From contig NC_081541.1 of the NCBI RefSeq assembly GCF_901000735.1, positions 46,171,485 through 46,235,484 on the forward strand: DNA of 64,000 bases, in the 5' to 3' direction. The notes under the pieces were generated by a model. It was not told the DNA's origin, searched no databases, and saw only the letters and a program-made list of their open reading frames with translations. Source of the stretch: Corylus avellana (lineage: Eukaryota; Streptophyta; Magnoliopsida; Fagales; Betulaceae). The translations under genes and the position numbers were made by a program. Below, in pieces: positions 20,948-31,909 of this stretch (position 1 is the first letter of the stretch; each line of letters begins with the position of its first letter).

Positions 20948-21058
20948 CCTTCTTCGATCGGTGTAGAAAGCGTAAGATAGCTTGCATTCCAGTCTCATTT
21001 TGCTCTGCTGTTTACGATCACCATCCTTCGTTTCCTTTGATTTGCAAAAGCACAAAAC

Positions 21059-24000
21059 ATGGCTGAGATTGCAGGCATATTTCTCTCTCCCTTCCTCCAA
21101 GTGTTTTTTGAAAAAATGGCGTCTTCTGAATTCGTTAACTTCTTTCGGGGACGAAAAGTGAATCATGGACTCTTAATGAAGCTGAAGATAAAATTGTTGT
21201 CCGTAGATGCAGTGGCTGAAGATGCGGAGGACAAGCAATTTACAAATTCTGCTGTGAAAGTGTGGCTTGATACGCTGAAAGATGTTGTCTATGATGCAGA
21301 GGACGTCTTGGATGAGATTGCTACAAAAGCCCTGCAACGCAAGTCGGATGTTGAACTTGGAACGTTTGGATGTAAGGTACGTAACCCCATCTCTACTTCT
21401 CGTTTTGTCAAGAAGGTAGAAAAAAGGATAGAAAAGCTACTTGACAAACTGGATTTTCTAGTAAAACAAAAGGAGAATTTAGGCCTAAGAGAAGGTGTTG
21501 GAGTTGGTGGGAATCCATCAGAAAGACTGCCCACGACTTCTTTATTTGAAGAATCTAGTATTTGTGGAAGGAGTAATGATAAGGAGGCGATAGTTAACTC
21601 GCTTCTCTCAAATGATGCGAGTGACAATGAAGTAGGTGTGGTTGCCATAGTCGGCATGGGAGGAATTGGCAAGACCACCCTTGCTCAATTAGCATATTCG
21701 GATAATAGGGTGAATGCGCACTTTGACCTAAAAATATGGGTTTGTGTATCAGATCCATTTGATGTGTTCATGGTAATAAAGTCAATTTTGGAGGTAGTAA
21801 CTCAGACACCTTGTAATGTTAATACTCCGGATCAGCTTCAAATTAAACTCGGGGAGATGTTGTTAGGAAAGAAATTTCTACTTGTTTTAGACGATGTTTG
21901 GGATAAGACATATCCCAAATGGGAGACCTTAAGTAATGCTTTAAAACCTGGGGCACAAGAAAGTAAGGTTATCGTAACAACACGCGATTTCGAGGTTGCA
22001 AGAGTTATGCACGCCGGTGCAACTCATCATATAAAGAAGTTATCACAAGAAGATTGTTGGTCACTATTTACAAAATATGCATTCCGTGATAGTAACTCTA
22101 ATGAATTTCTAGCACTAGAAGCAAAAGGAAGACAAATCGTAGAAAAGTGCAAAGGCCTACCTTTAGCAATTAAGGCGATTGGGGCTCTCTTGGGGTCTGA
22201 ATTAGATGTTGATGAATGGGATAAGGTACTAAGAAGTGAATTATGGGATTCACCAATTAATGCGACAGACATCCTCCCTGCTCTTAGATTAAGTTATAAA
22301 TATCTTTCGCCACCTCTAAAGAGATGCTTTGCATATTGCTCCATATTCCCAAAGGATCATACTTTCAAAAAAGATAAATTAGTCTTTTTATGGATGGCAG
22401 AAGGTTTCTTGCCGCAACTCCAAAACAAAACAATAAAAGAAGTTGGTGATGATTACTTCCTTGCTCTTGTATCAAGATCATTATTCCAACAATCCAAGCA
22501 CGATGAATATGTAATGCATGATCTTATCAGTGATTTGACAAAGTTTATATCTAAAGAATTCACTTTATGCGAAGATGATGACAGTTCTTGTAAATTTCTA
22601 AGCACGACTCGCCATTTCTCATATTCTTCCAGAACATTTGATATTAATAACTTTGAGAACTTCCACAAAGCTAAGGGGTTGCGCACTATCATAAAAATAA
22701 ATTCTTGGAGTGATAGAACATCTTTTGTTCCACCAATAATAAGATGCTGGAGTGGTGGAACCTATTTTTTTTCACAAAATATAAGATGCCTAGGCCTACG
22801 GGTACTCATTCTATCTCACAAGTATGGCTTAAGTGAGTTGCTAGATGCAATTGGTAAATTCAAACAGTTACGTTATTTCAACCTTACCAACACTCAGATT
22901 GAAAGGCTGCCTGATTCCATATGTAAGTTGTGCAATTTGCAAATATTGAATTTATCACATTGTAAGTCTCTTGTTGCCTTGCCAAGAGATTTGCATGGAC
23001 TCATTAATTTGCAAATATTGGATTTATCACATTGTAGGTCTCTTGTTGCCTTGCCAAGAGATTTGCATGAACTCATTAATTTGCAAATATTGGATTTATC
23101 ACAATGTAAGGCTCTTGCTGCCTTGCCAAGAGATGTGCATAAACTCATTAATTTGAGTCATCTTGATATTACTGAAACTGAGATAATGGAGATGCCGATA
23201 AATCTTGGTAAACTAAAATGTCTTAAGACATTAACTACATTTATTGTCAGCAAACATAGTGGATCTGGCATTGAAGAGTTAGGAAAACTTACAAATCTAC
23301 GGGGATCGCTTAATATTTTAGACCTCCAAAATGTTGAATTTCCAGTCGATGCTAAGGACGTAATCTTGAGGGATAAGTACCTTAAGAAGTTGGAATTGAA
23401 GTGGAGAGTTGATACTAGTGCTTCAGAAAATCATAAAATTGTACTTCATTGTCTCGAGCCCCATTCAATATTGAGAAGCCTTAGCATCTACGGCTATGGT
23501 GGTACAAGTTTTCCAAACTGGGTTGGGGATGCTTCATTCTCTAATATAACATCTCTTCGTCTAGAAGACTGTAAATTTTGCTCTAGCTTGCCACCACTTG
23601 GGCAACTACCCTCTCTGCTGCACCTCTCGATTGTTGGGTTGAATGGAATTGTTACAATAGGCCGTCAGTTTTACGGCAGTGGGTCTTCTTCTATGAAACC
23701 ATTTGGAGCCTTGGAATATCTACGGTTCGAGAAGATGTTGGAGTGGAAGGAATGGTTTCCTTTTGAGGCTGAAAACGAAGGTGGAGCATTTCCTAATCTT
23801 AGAGAGCTTTGGATTTCTGGATGCCCTAAGCTAACAGGGGAGTTGCCTGTCCATCTTCCTTCTTTAGTCGAACTTTCCATTTATGATTGTCCCCAGCTCG
23901 TGGCTTCACTCCCTGGGACTTCTTCTCGACAAAAAGTGAAGCTTTCAAATTGCAATACGGTTATATTAAATGAATCGTCGATTGGAATACATGAGCTTAG

Positions 24001-24817
24001 AATCAAAAACTGTTCGATGTTAGAGCTCCCAAAGCACGTGAACTATTCATCCCTTGAATGTTTGACATTGGAGCATTGTAGTTCTCTCAAGTCCTTTCCA
24101 TTATTCTCAAAGATTCGTGAGCTGTCAATCGAGGATTGTGGGGATCTAGAATCTCTTACTGTTGGAGAACAACATGAACATGATTTACTCCTCTCGAGTA
24201 TGCGAATCGATGGTTGCCCTAATTTTGCATATTTTCCACAAGGAGGATTGCGTGCCCCCAACCTTAAACATTTCTCAATCCGGGTTTGTAGGAGTCTTCG
24301 GTCGCTACCCGACAAGATGCACATACTTCTTCCCTCTCTTGAGAAATTGTATATAAAGGATTGTCCACAAGTTGAGTCGTTTCCTGAAGGGGGCTTGCCT
24401 TCCAATTTGAATAAAATTTCCATCCAAAATTGTGACAAACTCTTTGCGAATCGGATGGGGTGGGGTTTGCAAAATCTCTCGTGTGTTAGAGAATTTTCAA
24501 TCAGTTACAAATCTGAAGATGTGGAGTCCTTTCCAGATGACGGGTTGCTGCCTACCAGTCTTACCTGTCTTCATATCAATGGCTTTCCAAATTTGAAATC
24601 TTTGGAGAAGAAGGGGATTCAAAACCTCACTGCTCTTAAAGAATTAATGATTTACTTATGCCCTAAGCTCGAGTGCATGCCAGAAGACGGGCTGCCTGCC
24701 TCCCTTTCTACTATAATTATATGGAAATGTCCTTTGTTGACGAAAGAGTTGAAAAGCAGAGAAGGACCCGAATGGCGCAAGATTGCTCACGTCCCCAACA
24801 AAAATATAGATTATTAG
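21059..24817 (+). CDS. CNL2: CC-NB-ARC-LRR resistance protein, RPP13-like, long LRR form
   Basis: A 1252-residue single-exon NLR, near the usual length for the RPP13-like group. The CC domain (1-165) starts MAEIAGIFLSPFLQV and contains VYDAEDVLDEIATK. The NB-ARC has the P-loop GMGGIGKTT (199-207), kinase 2 LLVLDDVW (274-281), RNBS-B IVTTRD (305-310), GLPLA (366-370), RNBS-D CFAYCSIFP (423-431) and MHD (486-488), all intact. LRRs fill residues from about 560 to the end. Residues 626-698 are three near-identical 24-residue LRRs. The start is supported by the conserved leader and N-terminus. From about residue 461 to the stop the protein is identical to CNL5, whereas residues 23-460 differ often. 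No signal peptide or membrane segment is seen, consistent with a cytoplasmic receptor. Confidence 0.95.
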   Translation: MAEIAGIFLSPFLQVFFEKMASSEFVNFFRGRKVNHGLLMKLKIKLLSVDAVAEDAEDKQFTNSAVKVWLDTLKDVVYDAEDVLDEIATKALQRKSDVELGTFGCKVRNPISTSRFVKKVEKRIEKLLDKLDFLVKQKENLGLREGVGVGGNPSERLPTTSLFEESSICGRSNDKEAIVNSLLSNDASDNEVGVVAIVGMGGIGKTTLAQLAYSDNRVNAHFDLKIWVCVSDPFDVFMVIKSILEVVTQTPCNVNTPDQLQIKLGEMLLGKKFLLVLDDVWDKTYPKWETLSNALKPGAQESKVIVTTRDFEVARVMHAGATHHIKKLSQEDCWSLFTKYAFRDSNSNEFLALEAKGRQIVEKCKGLPLAIKAIGALLGSELDVDEWDKVLRSELWDSPINATDILPALRLSYKYLSPPLKRCFAYCSIFPKDHTFKKDKLVFLWMAEGFLPQLQNKTIKEVGDDYFLALVSRSLFQQSKHDEYVMHDLISDLTKFISKEFTLCEDDDSSCKFLSTTRHFSYSSRTFDINNFENFHKAKGLRTIIKINSWSDRTSFVPPIIRCWSGGTYFFSQNIRCLGLRVLILSHKYGLSELLDAIGKFKQLRYFNLTNTQIERLPDSICKLCNLQILNLSHCKSLVALPRDLHGLINLQILDLSHCRSLVALPRDLHELINLQILDLSQCKALAALPRDVHKLINLSHLDITETEIMEMPINLGKLKCLKTLTTFIVSKHSGSGIEELGKLTNLRGSLNILDLQNVEFPVDAKDVILRDKYLKKLELKWRVDTSASENHKIVLHCLEPHSILRSLSIYGYGGTSFPNWVGDASFSNITSLRLEDCKFCSSLPPLGQLPSLLHLSIVGLNGIVTIGRQFYGSGSSSMKPFGALEYLRFEKMLEWKEWFPFEAENEGGAFPNLRELWISGCPKLTGELPVHLPSLVELSIYDCPQLVASLPGTSSRQKVKLSNCNTVILNESSIGIHELRIKNCSMLELPKHVNYSSLECLTLEHCSSLKSFPLFSKIRELSIEDCGDLESLTVGEQHEHDLLLSSMRIDGCPNFAYFPQGGLRAPNLKHFSIRVCRSLRSLPDKMHILLPSLEKLYIKDCPQVESFPEGGLPSNLNKISIQNCDKLFANRMGWGLQNLSCVREFSISYKSEDVESFPDDGLLPTSLTCLHINGFPNLKSLEKKGIQNLTALKELMIYLCPKLECMPEDGLPASLSTIIIWKCPLLTKELKSREGPEWRKIAHVPNKNIDY
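22936..23151 (+). repeat. Three 72-bp tandem repeats inside the CNL2 LRR
   Basis: The string tttgcaaatattg recurs at exact 72-bp spacing (22936, 23008, 23080), giving three in-frame 24-residue LRRs of the form NLQIL(N/D)LS(H/Q)C. CNL1, CNL3 and CNL4 have one copy at this place. Confidence 0.95.
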
Positions 24818-26336
24818 ATGAGCAAGAGTCTCCACTTTCTTTCATATTAGCCACTTTTATATATAGTCAGGTACTTTCCTTTTTCAGCCACCTAATAATA
24901 TTTTATCAATTTACTTTACCATTTATATTTTAATTTTTCATAGCTATTTATTACCTTTGATGAAATATAATGCTTTGTCCTCTTATTCATTCTTCCTTTG
25001 TTTTCGTATAATAATTCTGTGTTGATTTGAATTCATTTGTCTAATTTTTCTTAGGTATTTTAACCCATCCAAAATCAGAAAAGAATTAAAAGCCCAAAAG
25101 AGTTCAAATCAGTTGTGTTCGTTCTAAGTGGTGTTTTGTCTTTTAATTGGGCAGCAAGTCATCCCAATGAAATACAAACTCTACACATTTTTCTGCATCT
25201 TCTTCTCAACTGCGCGCTGTCATTCTCTTCCAGTAGGCTTTGTTCATTGTGCCGGATCAAACTGGGTAAATTAAGGGTAACAGGTTCTGCTATCTTGAGT
25301 TCACTAGCATGAGTTACTTTTATATTCTCCCTTGGCGCCAAAAAACTGGGTTAAGGGTAAGGGTACTTTCCTCTTGTTTATTCTTCCTTTATTTTCTTTT
25401 AATAATTATGTTTTGAGTTGAACACGAATTTCTAATTAAACTAATCAAAATCGGAAAAGAATTAAAAGCCCAAAAGATCTCATATCAATTGGGTTTTGAG
25501 TAGGTAATCAGAAGTGAAATACAATCTTTACTTGTGTGCTCATGGCTTTGCTGCAGATGGTCAACCGCTCCTGGGCATTGTTTTCGTATCTTCTTCTCAA
25601 TGGGTTCCATTCTCGTCATTAATTAGTATGACATCTTCCAATGGGCCTTGTTAATTGTGCTGGTACAAACTGGGATAAGAGTTCAATTGGGAGTTCAATT
25701 GGGATGTCTTTTTGCTTTGGTGCCAAACTTCTCTGTTGCAGCTGTTCCGATTGGTGGTTCAAAGGTGTATTTATTGGGCAGTGTCTCTTTACTGAAGACA
25801 ATTTGTTTAGTCAGGTATTTTCTCTATTCAACCAGCTAATTTCTCTCTTTGTTGAGGATAGAATGCTTGGCCAAATTTTTTATTCTTTCATTATTTTTGT
25901 TTAATAATTCTGTTTTAATTTGATGCCAGATGTCTAATTTAATCCATCGAAAAAAAAAAAAAAAAAAATTGAATTAAAAGCCCTGAAGATTCCAAATCGG
26001 TTGGATTTTGAGTGGTGTTTACCTTTGCAGCAGGTAATCTAGAATGAAATACAAACTCCACTTGTGTGCTCATGGATTCGGTTGCAGATGGGCAACTGAG
26101 CCTACTCACTTCTTCTCAATTGGTGCTCCCTCTTCATTTGTGTCGGACTGGCTTAAGGGCAACTGATGTTTGCTGACATTTTGAATTTAGAAATCAATTC
26201 AATGAACATTGCACATGCTCAATCCTGATTCTTCCATTTTGAGTTGTACAATGTTTTTGGTAGGTGAAAAACGTTTTTAGAGTTTATTGTCGAACTTATT
26301 TACTGTTAGTTCTCTACTAAAACATATTTTCGGCAG
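24818..26336 (+). other. Unit 2 spacer between CNL2 and SAP30-like exons
   Basis: It is nearly identical to 60314-61864. A donor-like gtcag/GTACTTTCC follows the stop. The exon-like modules seen in unit 1 recur (gaaatacaatctttacttg, gatgtctttttgctttggtg, ctttactgaagacaatttg). Short ORFs here, such as 25115-25312, carry no recognisable domain. Confidence 0.5.
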
Positions 26337-26730
26337 AAGGTTAACTTAAGCAAATTGGAGATGGCTGTTTTGTAGAGATATTGGCGACACTTAAACCTTG
26401 TGAGTTTTTCTAATAGGAGAAAGTTAATTGAGTCACTTTTTTGGTGTTCTAACATATTGGATTGCTATGTGGATGCTATCCCAAACCCATCAAAAGAGAG
26501 ACTAGTTGATGTTGTTCAGAGGCAGTTCATGTCGCAGGTACTTTCAAAACTGGTTGCTTCTTCCTTTTTCTTGTACTTTCATTGTTAGTTCAAGCAGCTT
26601 TTTAATACTAGATATCATTACTCTGTAATAAAAACTCCATTTTTCTGATGGTGAAGCAAATGGACGAGTTGCAGGTCATTTTACGGTTTGTTCAGAGGCT
26701 GCAAAGAGATTGAAGATTGTGTGCAAATGA
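26337..26730 (+). pseudogene. SAP30-like gene fragment, unit 2
   Basis: Exon remnants lie at 26337-26399 (KVNLSKLEMAVL, TAG stop, RYWRHLNL), 26469-26537 (VDAIPNPSKERLVDVVQRQF) and 26657-26730. Exon 3 has a 2-bp insertion after GFVQ that shifts the frame. The exon 2 acceptor is AT instead of AG (gattgctat/gtgg), which joins the 69-bp intron in frame to both exons. These defects make it non-functional. It encodes what was the SIN3-binding end of a SAP30-type corepressor subunit. Confidence 0.75.
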
Positions 26731-27154
26731 CCTGGAGAGAAATGGGGAGATCTTTGAATTTGAATTTAGTTTGTTCAGGTCATTTATCTGTGGCTTGTTT
26801 ATGCCTATCGTTTTCACTTATTAGGTTAGAATTACTTCGTTCTGAGTTGTAGAGGATCTTACTTTTTGTTAGTGCAAATGTAGATATATGTAAGCTCGTG
26901 ACCAGACCTCTAAAGATGTCCCTTGTGGCTTTCTTTCTAAACTTGGTTGACTGTACTGCTGACTTGAGGAAGTGGGTTTTTAAAGACCTCTTTCAATCTA
27001 TTTATTCCTTTTCTTTTTAATCATCATCAATGAACAGTTTGCACAGAGGAATGGATTTGCTTTGTGACAATCTTGCTTCATCACGTAGACTTTTACCCAC
27101 ATCCACCCCACTCATTCTTCTACTCACTGGCAAAAGAAGAAAAAGAGGAAAAAG

Positions 27155-27534
27155 ATGGAAACAATTCAGTTTTGGGTCTCACAGCACAAGCTGACCAGCA
27201 TTGGTCAGTAGTAATCCCCTTTCTCAATCAATATGTTCATGTTTTTTACTAGTAGCTAATATAGGGGCGCTCTGGGCATCAGGAATTGGGGCATCACCAG
27301 CCTATTCATGTACAAGATCTCCCCTGAAGCCAAGCCTTTGGCTTATTCATGCAAGGTAACTTCCATCTCTTCAAGGCCTAAAGCTATTCATCTTAAAAAA
27401 CAGAGGAGTGAGTTTGTGTGGGAGATACTAAAATGTGTCCACTTCTTGTGACATTGGCGGTGCTCTTTGGCACAGCCACCTACCTCTACTACGAGAAGCG
27501 TACAACGGAGCAAGGAGAGAGTCCTTCAAAGTGA
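27155..27534 (+). pseudogene. HIG1-domain gene fragment, unit 2
   Basis: Exon 1 (27155-27203) reads METIQFWVSQHKLTSI with an intact donor. Exon 2 (27265-27355) reads GALWASGIGASPAYSCTRSP and continues to the conserved IHAR end. Exon 3 has lost 24 bp that contained its acceptor and the MHAQAL start, leaving TLAVLFGTATYLYYEK to a TGA at 27532-27534. Unit 5 has the same deletion, so it predates their duplication. Without the acceptor the normal protein cannot be made. Confidence 0.72.
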
Positions 27535-28653
27535 TAAGAGAGAGATCTTAGACATGTAAATTCTCTAACCAGAAGGCAAAATTTTTGGAGTTTGATTAGG
27601 ATTTGATAGAAAAGACTAGTGTTCTTGCGTTGGTGTTTGGTACTGTGTTATAGGATTCATCTAGTACTATTAATTTTTACTTGGTGTTTGGCATATAGAG
27701 CTTCGCATTAACTCTAAAATATGTTTCTTTTTCGACTGTATTTGTCTACTGCCCAAGTTTTACATGAATCAATTAGCTTCACACCCTTAGAGCTAGAATT
27801 AGTTCACTTATAAATCTTCTGAATCGAACTGCATTTACCTAGCATCTGTATATCATTTCTAAAGCTTTTCTAGCTTGCCATTTGAGAAATTTCTAGCATA
27901 TAACATGTTGATGCTGTTTGATTATAAAATTCTAACCATAATTTTGCACATATCTTAGTTTTAAGATTTTGCCTGTCACAAACTATAAATAATCCATGTT
28001 AGGTATGAGTTTTATGACTTCTTTTTCCTCTTTCTCTTATATCCAGAATTTCCCACTCAACCTATTGCAAGGCCCTTTATTCTTGGAACTCCTCCTGGGC
28101 TGAAATAATGATCTCGAGGAAAGAGTGTTGGCTTCTTACTCACTAGTACTGAGTCTCTTGAAGAGTTCAGGTGTGAAATCGAAACCCTCTGAAACTATTT
28201 TTCTAAAGAATGACAGTTGTATCTGAAAACTCTTCTTAAAAATGTTGTTCTTCTTTGATTGTGGAATTACAAAAAGTTAGTTATGCACCAAAAACCTTAG
28301 ACAAGCTCCTTTCTCCTCAGTAGACAGCAAAAATTTGGTTAGATGTTATGATGCTCCATGATTCTTCCCCAATGGGTTTAAAAATGAATATTTTGAAACC
28401 TGATGAGCTGAGCACTTTCAGATGTTTTCTTCACTCTTACCAAATTTTCCTTTCTTTTTTTTTTTTTGTTTTTTTCTCAACAGAATGTGTTTCAATGCTC
28501 TCATCATGGGATAAAGAGTTGCTCGGCAATCTCCAGAATCTCTCTCCGGTAACATGGAAAGCAAAATGATGAAGACAATGCTAAATGTGAGATTGAATTA
28601 AAGATGGCACCGTATTTGTTATAGTATGTGAGTGCTGGATTGAGAACTTCTTG
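27535..28653 (+). other. Unit 2 tail, SEC31-like scraps, cut by a gap
   Basis: This is colinear with 63060-64000. Around 28044-28110 a piece after a tatccag acceptor reads FPTQPIARPFI..TPPGLK, resembling the proline-rich SEC31 C-terminal region; this is weak. The segment from about 28590 is the start of the shared tail (gagtgctggattgagaactt, as in unit 3 at 42030), interrupted by the gap at 28654. Confidence 0.45.
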
Positions 28654-28753
28654 NNNNNNNNNNNNNNNNNNNNNNNNNNNNNNNNNNNNNNNNNNNNNNN
28701 NNNNNNNNNNNNNNNNNNNNNNNNNNNNNNNNNNNNNNNNNNNNNNNNNNNNN
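28654..28753. other. Assembly gap (100 N)
   Basis: 100 N of unknown true length, located inside the unit 2 tail and next to a foldback element. Confidence 0.99.
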
Positions 28754-29040
28754 ATATAAATTACCAAAACAATGACAATGTACCCCTAATTTTAACAAAA
28801 TGACGAAATTACCCTTACTAAAATAAAAACAAAAATACCAAAATTTAATTTTTTTTCAAAAATTTAAGGATATTTTTGTCTTATTGAAATTTTTATAAGG
28901 GTAATTTCGTCATTTTGCTAGCATTGGGGGGTACATTGAAATTGTTTTGGTAGTTTGAGAAGTAAATTGTCGCAATTGATAGTTTGAGAGGTAGATTGTC
29001 ATTGGGGTGATAGTTTGAGGGGATTAATTGGACTTTACCC
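28754..29040. mobile_element. Foldback MITE, left end lost in the gap
   Basis: The left arm accaaaacaatgacaatgta pairs imperfectly with the right arm containing tacattgaaattgttttggt. Inner arms aaaatgacgaaattaccctt and aagggtaatttcgtcatttt are exact complements. The centre is A/T runs. There is no ORF. Confidence 0.7.
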
Positions 29041-29199
29041 TAAATTATTTGTTAAAAGTAATAAAATTTAAATTATCTAATTAAAAAATGGCTAAAACAT
29101 GAAATTACTTTAGTCAATATTTGCCCATTTGGAACCAAAACGACCTCGTATGGTCGACCATAGATGATAAAATTAATATTTGCCGTGGATAAAGCATAT

Positions 29200-31113
29200 A
29201 TAAAAAAGAAAAACCACACGGTAGAACTCTCTCCGGCGAGGCCCCTGAAGTTCCACAACAACTCTCATGTAAACCCTAATCCCTATATGCACACGCATAC
29301 ACTGATATATTGTATATATTTATCTATAAAGTGTGTATGCACGTATAACAATCCCATGCTCACCACTTGTTCGAGAAAATGCCGCTTTGGTTTCATTCTC
29401 TCAGCCGGTTTGTTTATTTGCTTATCTTCTGAATTTAATCTTCAATAGGTATGCTTCAGTTGCATTTCATGTTAATTTGGTGCTTATTGTTCTCTAGGGT
29501 TGCGCCCCTATGTGCTCTGTAATGAGATTGAATCACTTATAAAAAAAAAAGAATTGTGCTTATTTTTCTTTCGTTGTTTTTGTTTTTGTTTCTTTGTTTT
29601 TTGTGGTACTTGCTTTTATTGCATTGAAGTTATTCCCTGTTATTTAATGGTCTAGAAATTTTGTGCTTTGGCCTTTGATAATTGGGTCTAGAAGTAGCAT
29701 TAAGAAGAATTTTCAGTGGTCCCCTTTTTTTTTTTTTTTTTTTTCCTTAATGATTCTTTGTCGCTCTGAAGTTTTTGAAGTCGATCGAGTACGCTACACA
29801 AAGCTCAATTTAACCCTGCTTAGGATATGACTTGCTCAATTTACACAAAGCAAAGATACCATTTAGATTGTTGACACCTTTTTGGTTTTCGTTGAAGAAT
29901 TCCTCTCTAGAATATAGCAATATTAAGCTGGTTGCGTTTAAAAGCTTTGTAATTACAAAACTGCAATCCATGCGGTATTGCTCTTTTATTGACTTATATA
30001 AAGATTGAATCTTCTTTCAAAGGGAAACATGAAATTCTTGTTGTTGCGGCTCTGGTAGTATCTATGCAACTTGGGTTTCCTTTACTGTATGTCATCTTCT
30101 AGGAGTTTATATGCATGCAGTCAATAATTTTTCTCTCTCGCAAAAACAAAAAATATATCTTCTTCTTTTTTCATGTGTTTATAGTTTTATTTGATGGATG
30201 GGTTCCTAATGGATCAGGCAATGGTTTGATTAGAGGGATGATGAAGTTTGCAGGATATTCTCTGACAGCTCCGTTTACTCCTATTTATCCAAATATCCTT
30301 AAAAACTATACGAGATTGCCGTTTGATATATTTAAGAGGAATTGGACCAAGTCAAGTAGCGTGTCTGTCCATACTCAAAAAGATCAAGTACTTGCAAATG
30401 CCGTGATGGTTGCCGAGCAGTATCTTCCTCCTTGGTTTAGGTGGATGTTCATTTATTTCAATTCCATATCTGAATACTATTAAGTATATAGATTCTTTAA
30501 ACTTAGTTTGATTTTGGTGCTTGTCTCCAGTGTTGCTCCAATGATGGACTGGACAGATAATCATTACAGGACTCTTGCTCGGCTCATATCAAAACACGCA
30601 TGGCTCTATACAGAGATGCTTGCAGCTGAAACAATTGTTTATCAGAAGGATAATCTGGTAAGTTAGTAAAAGACTTGCCTTTTGAATGAATTTGGATACA
30701 TCCAATATTATGAACAACTAAAGAACTTAGAATTTGAAAGGAAAGTGACTTTGTAGGGTGAAGCATTTTGAAATTTGTAAAAACATGATTTGTTTGCATC
30801 TTAAGAGTTTGGTGTTATATTTGCATGTTTAAGTAGGAAAATTTTTAATACAACTAATTGTTTGGGTTTTGAGAACAATTTATATTCAACTTATTACACT
30901 CATTTTCCCAAATATCGGTTCATTTGATGTGTTGCTAACTGGATACCCCTGATTCTTTATATTTTTATTTCTATTGCTCAGGACAGACTCTTGGCATTTT
31001 CTCCAGAACAACATCCTATAGTGCTTCAAATTGGTGGCAATAATTTGGAAAACCTGGTAAAAGCAACCAAACTTGCTAATGCGTACAACTATGATGAAAT
31101 CAATTTCAAATAA
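29200..31113 (+). pseudogene. Truncated tRNA-dihydrouridine synthase (DusA-like) gene
   Basis: The first exons of a plant tRNA-dihydrouridine synthase, a flavoenzyme reducing uridine in the tRNA D-loop, probably organellar. Exon 30238-30440 starts MMKFAGYSLTAPFTP (possible transit peptide) and ends EQYLPPWF. Exon 30531-30657 reads [20 protein letters not shown] and ends at GTAAGT. Exon 30982-31113 contains FSPEQHPIVLQIGGNNLENL and NAYNYDEINF, then TAA. The frame stays open through about 153 codons. The gene stops just where the family continues into the NCGCP loop with the catalytic cysteine; from 31114 the sequence is an unrelated repeated spacer block. A transcribed leader with a GTATGC donor at 29449 may precede it. 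Truncation by rearrangement is inferred. Confidence 0.82.
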
Positions 31114-31908
31114 TTCCTTAATTATTTGAAATAAATTATTTGTCTAATTAAACGTACATGCAGGACATGTTTGTTACGCTTTAATTATTGCGAACACATG
31201 TTGTGGCATTGTTGCATATATATATATATATATATAGCTACAGCTCAAATCATAGTGATTAAGTGCAGTACTTGTTATATTTGTTGGGTAATAATTAATA
31301 TTTCATTTTGGCTGCATGTATAATGATTCGCTAAAAACGAAAAAAAAAATAAAAAAAAATTAAAGATCAAAAGACAGAAAGCTTTTAAGTTCTTACCATA
31401 GTCTACAGTCCTGTACGTCAGAAATCTGATTGGAGGAGCTGCAAGAAATAGGAAAAAAAATATAGTTAATAAAATTGCATAAACAAATCTCACCTTGAGC
31501 TAATTAAAGCTGTAGTAGTGAATGAATTATTTACTTAGGCTTTCGATACAAAATTGCAAGCTTCTTCCTCTTTTTTTCCCAATAAAATTGAAACCAATCA
31601 AGTGAAGAATATCATAACCTCATTCTTTCTTCAATTCATCCCAATATGATTGAGATCAACCAAAATTTAACATCATTGTAAAGAGATTGCCTTGGCCAAT
31701 TCTTTCATCGATGACCAAGTCTTACATTTTTGATGTTTATACGATACATGAAAATTTTAATATGCTTTGTTACATTTAATTGTATATATATTGTCACATC
31801 ATTTAAAATTTAAATAACGCGACAACATCATGTACATTATTAAATTAATTAAATTTAATCTGTATCATACAATACACATTTGCCGACCAATAATAAAGAA
31901 GCCCACTT
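31114..31908. repeat. Spacer block A, copy 1
   Basis: This matches 33800-35020 and 45690-47030 in order. Shared strings include cagctcaaatcatagt, gggtaataattaat and catcattgtaaagagattg. It contains an (AT)n run at 31216-31236. It gives empty-site versions for insertions in the other two copies. No gene is present. Confidence 0.75.
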
Positions 31909-31909
31909 T

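Noticed and set aside
22936..23151. CRISPR-like repeat spacing
   Set aside because: The repeats are contiguous coding LRR units in a plant gene, not repeat-spacer arrays.
22453..24438. Several minus-strand ORFs of 79-131 codons within CNL2 (and identical ones in CNL5)
   Set aside because: They are antisense shadows of the NLR coding frame. They are identical in CNL2 and CNL5 only because the sense DNA is identical.
25115..25312. 65-codon ORF conserved in units 2 and 5
   Set aside because: Its identity follows from the recent duplication. Units 1, 3 and 4 do not keep the frame and no domain is visible.
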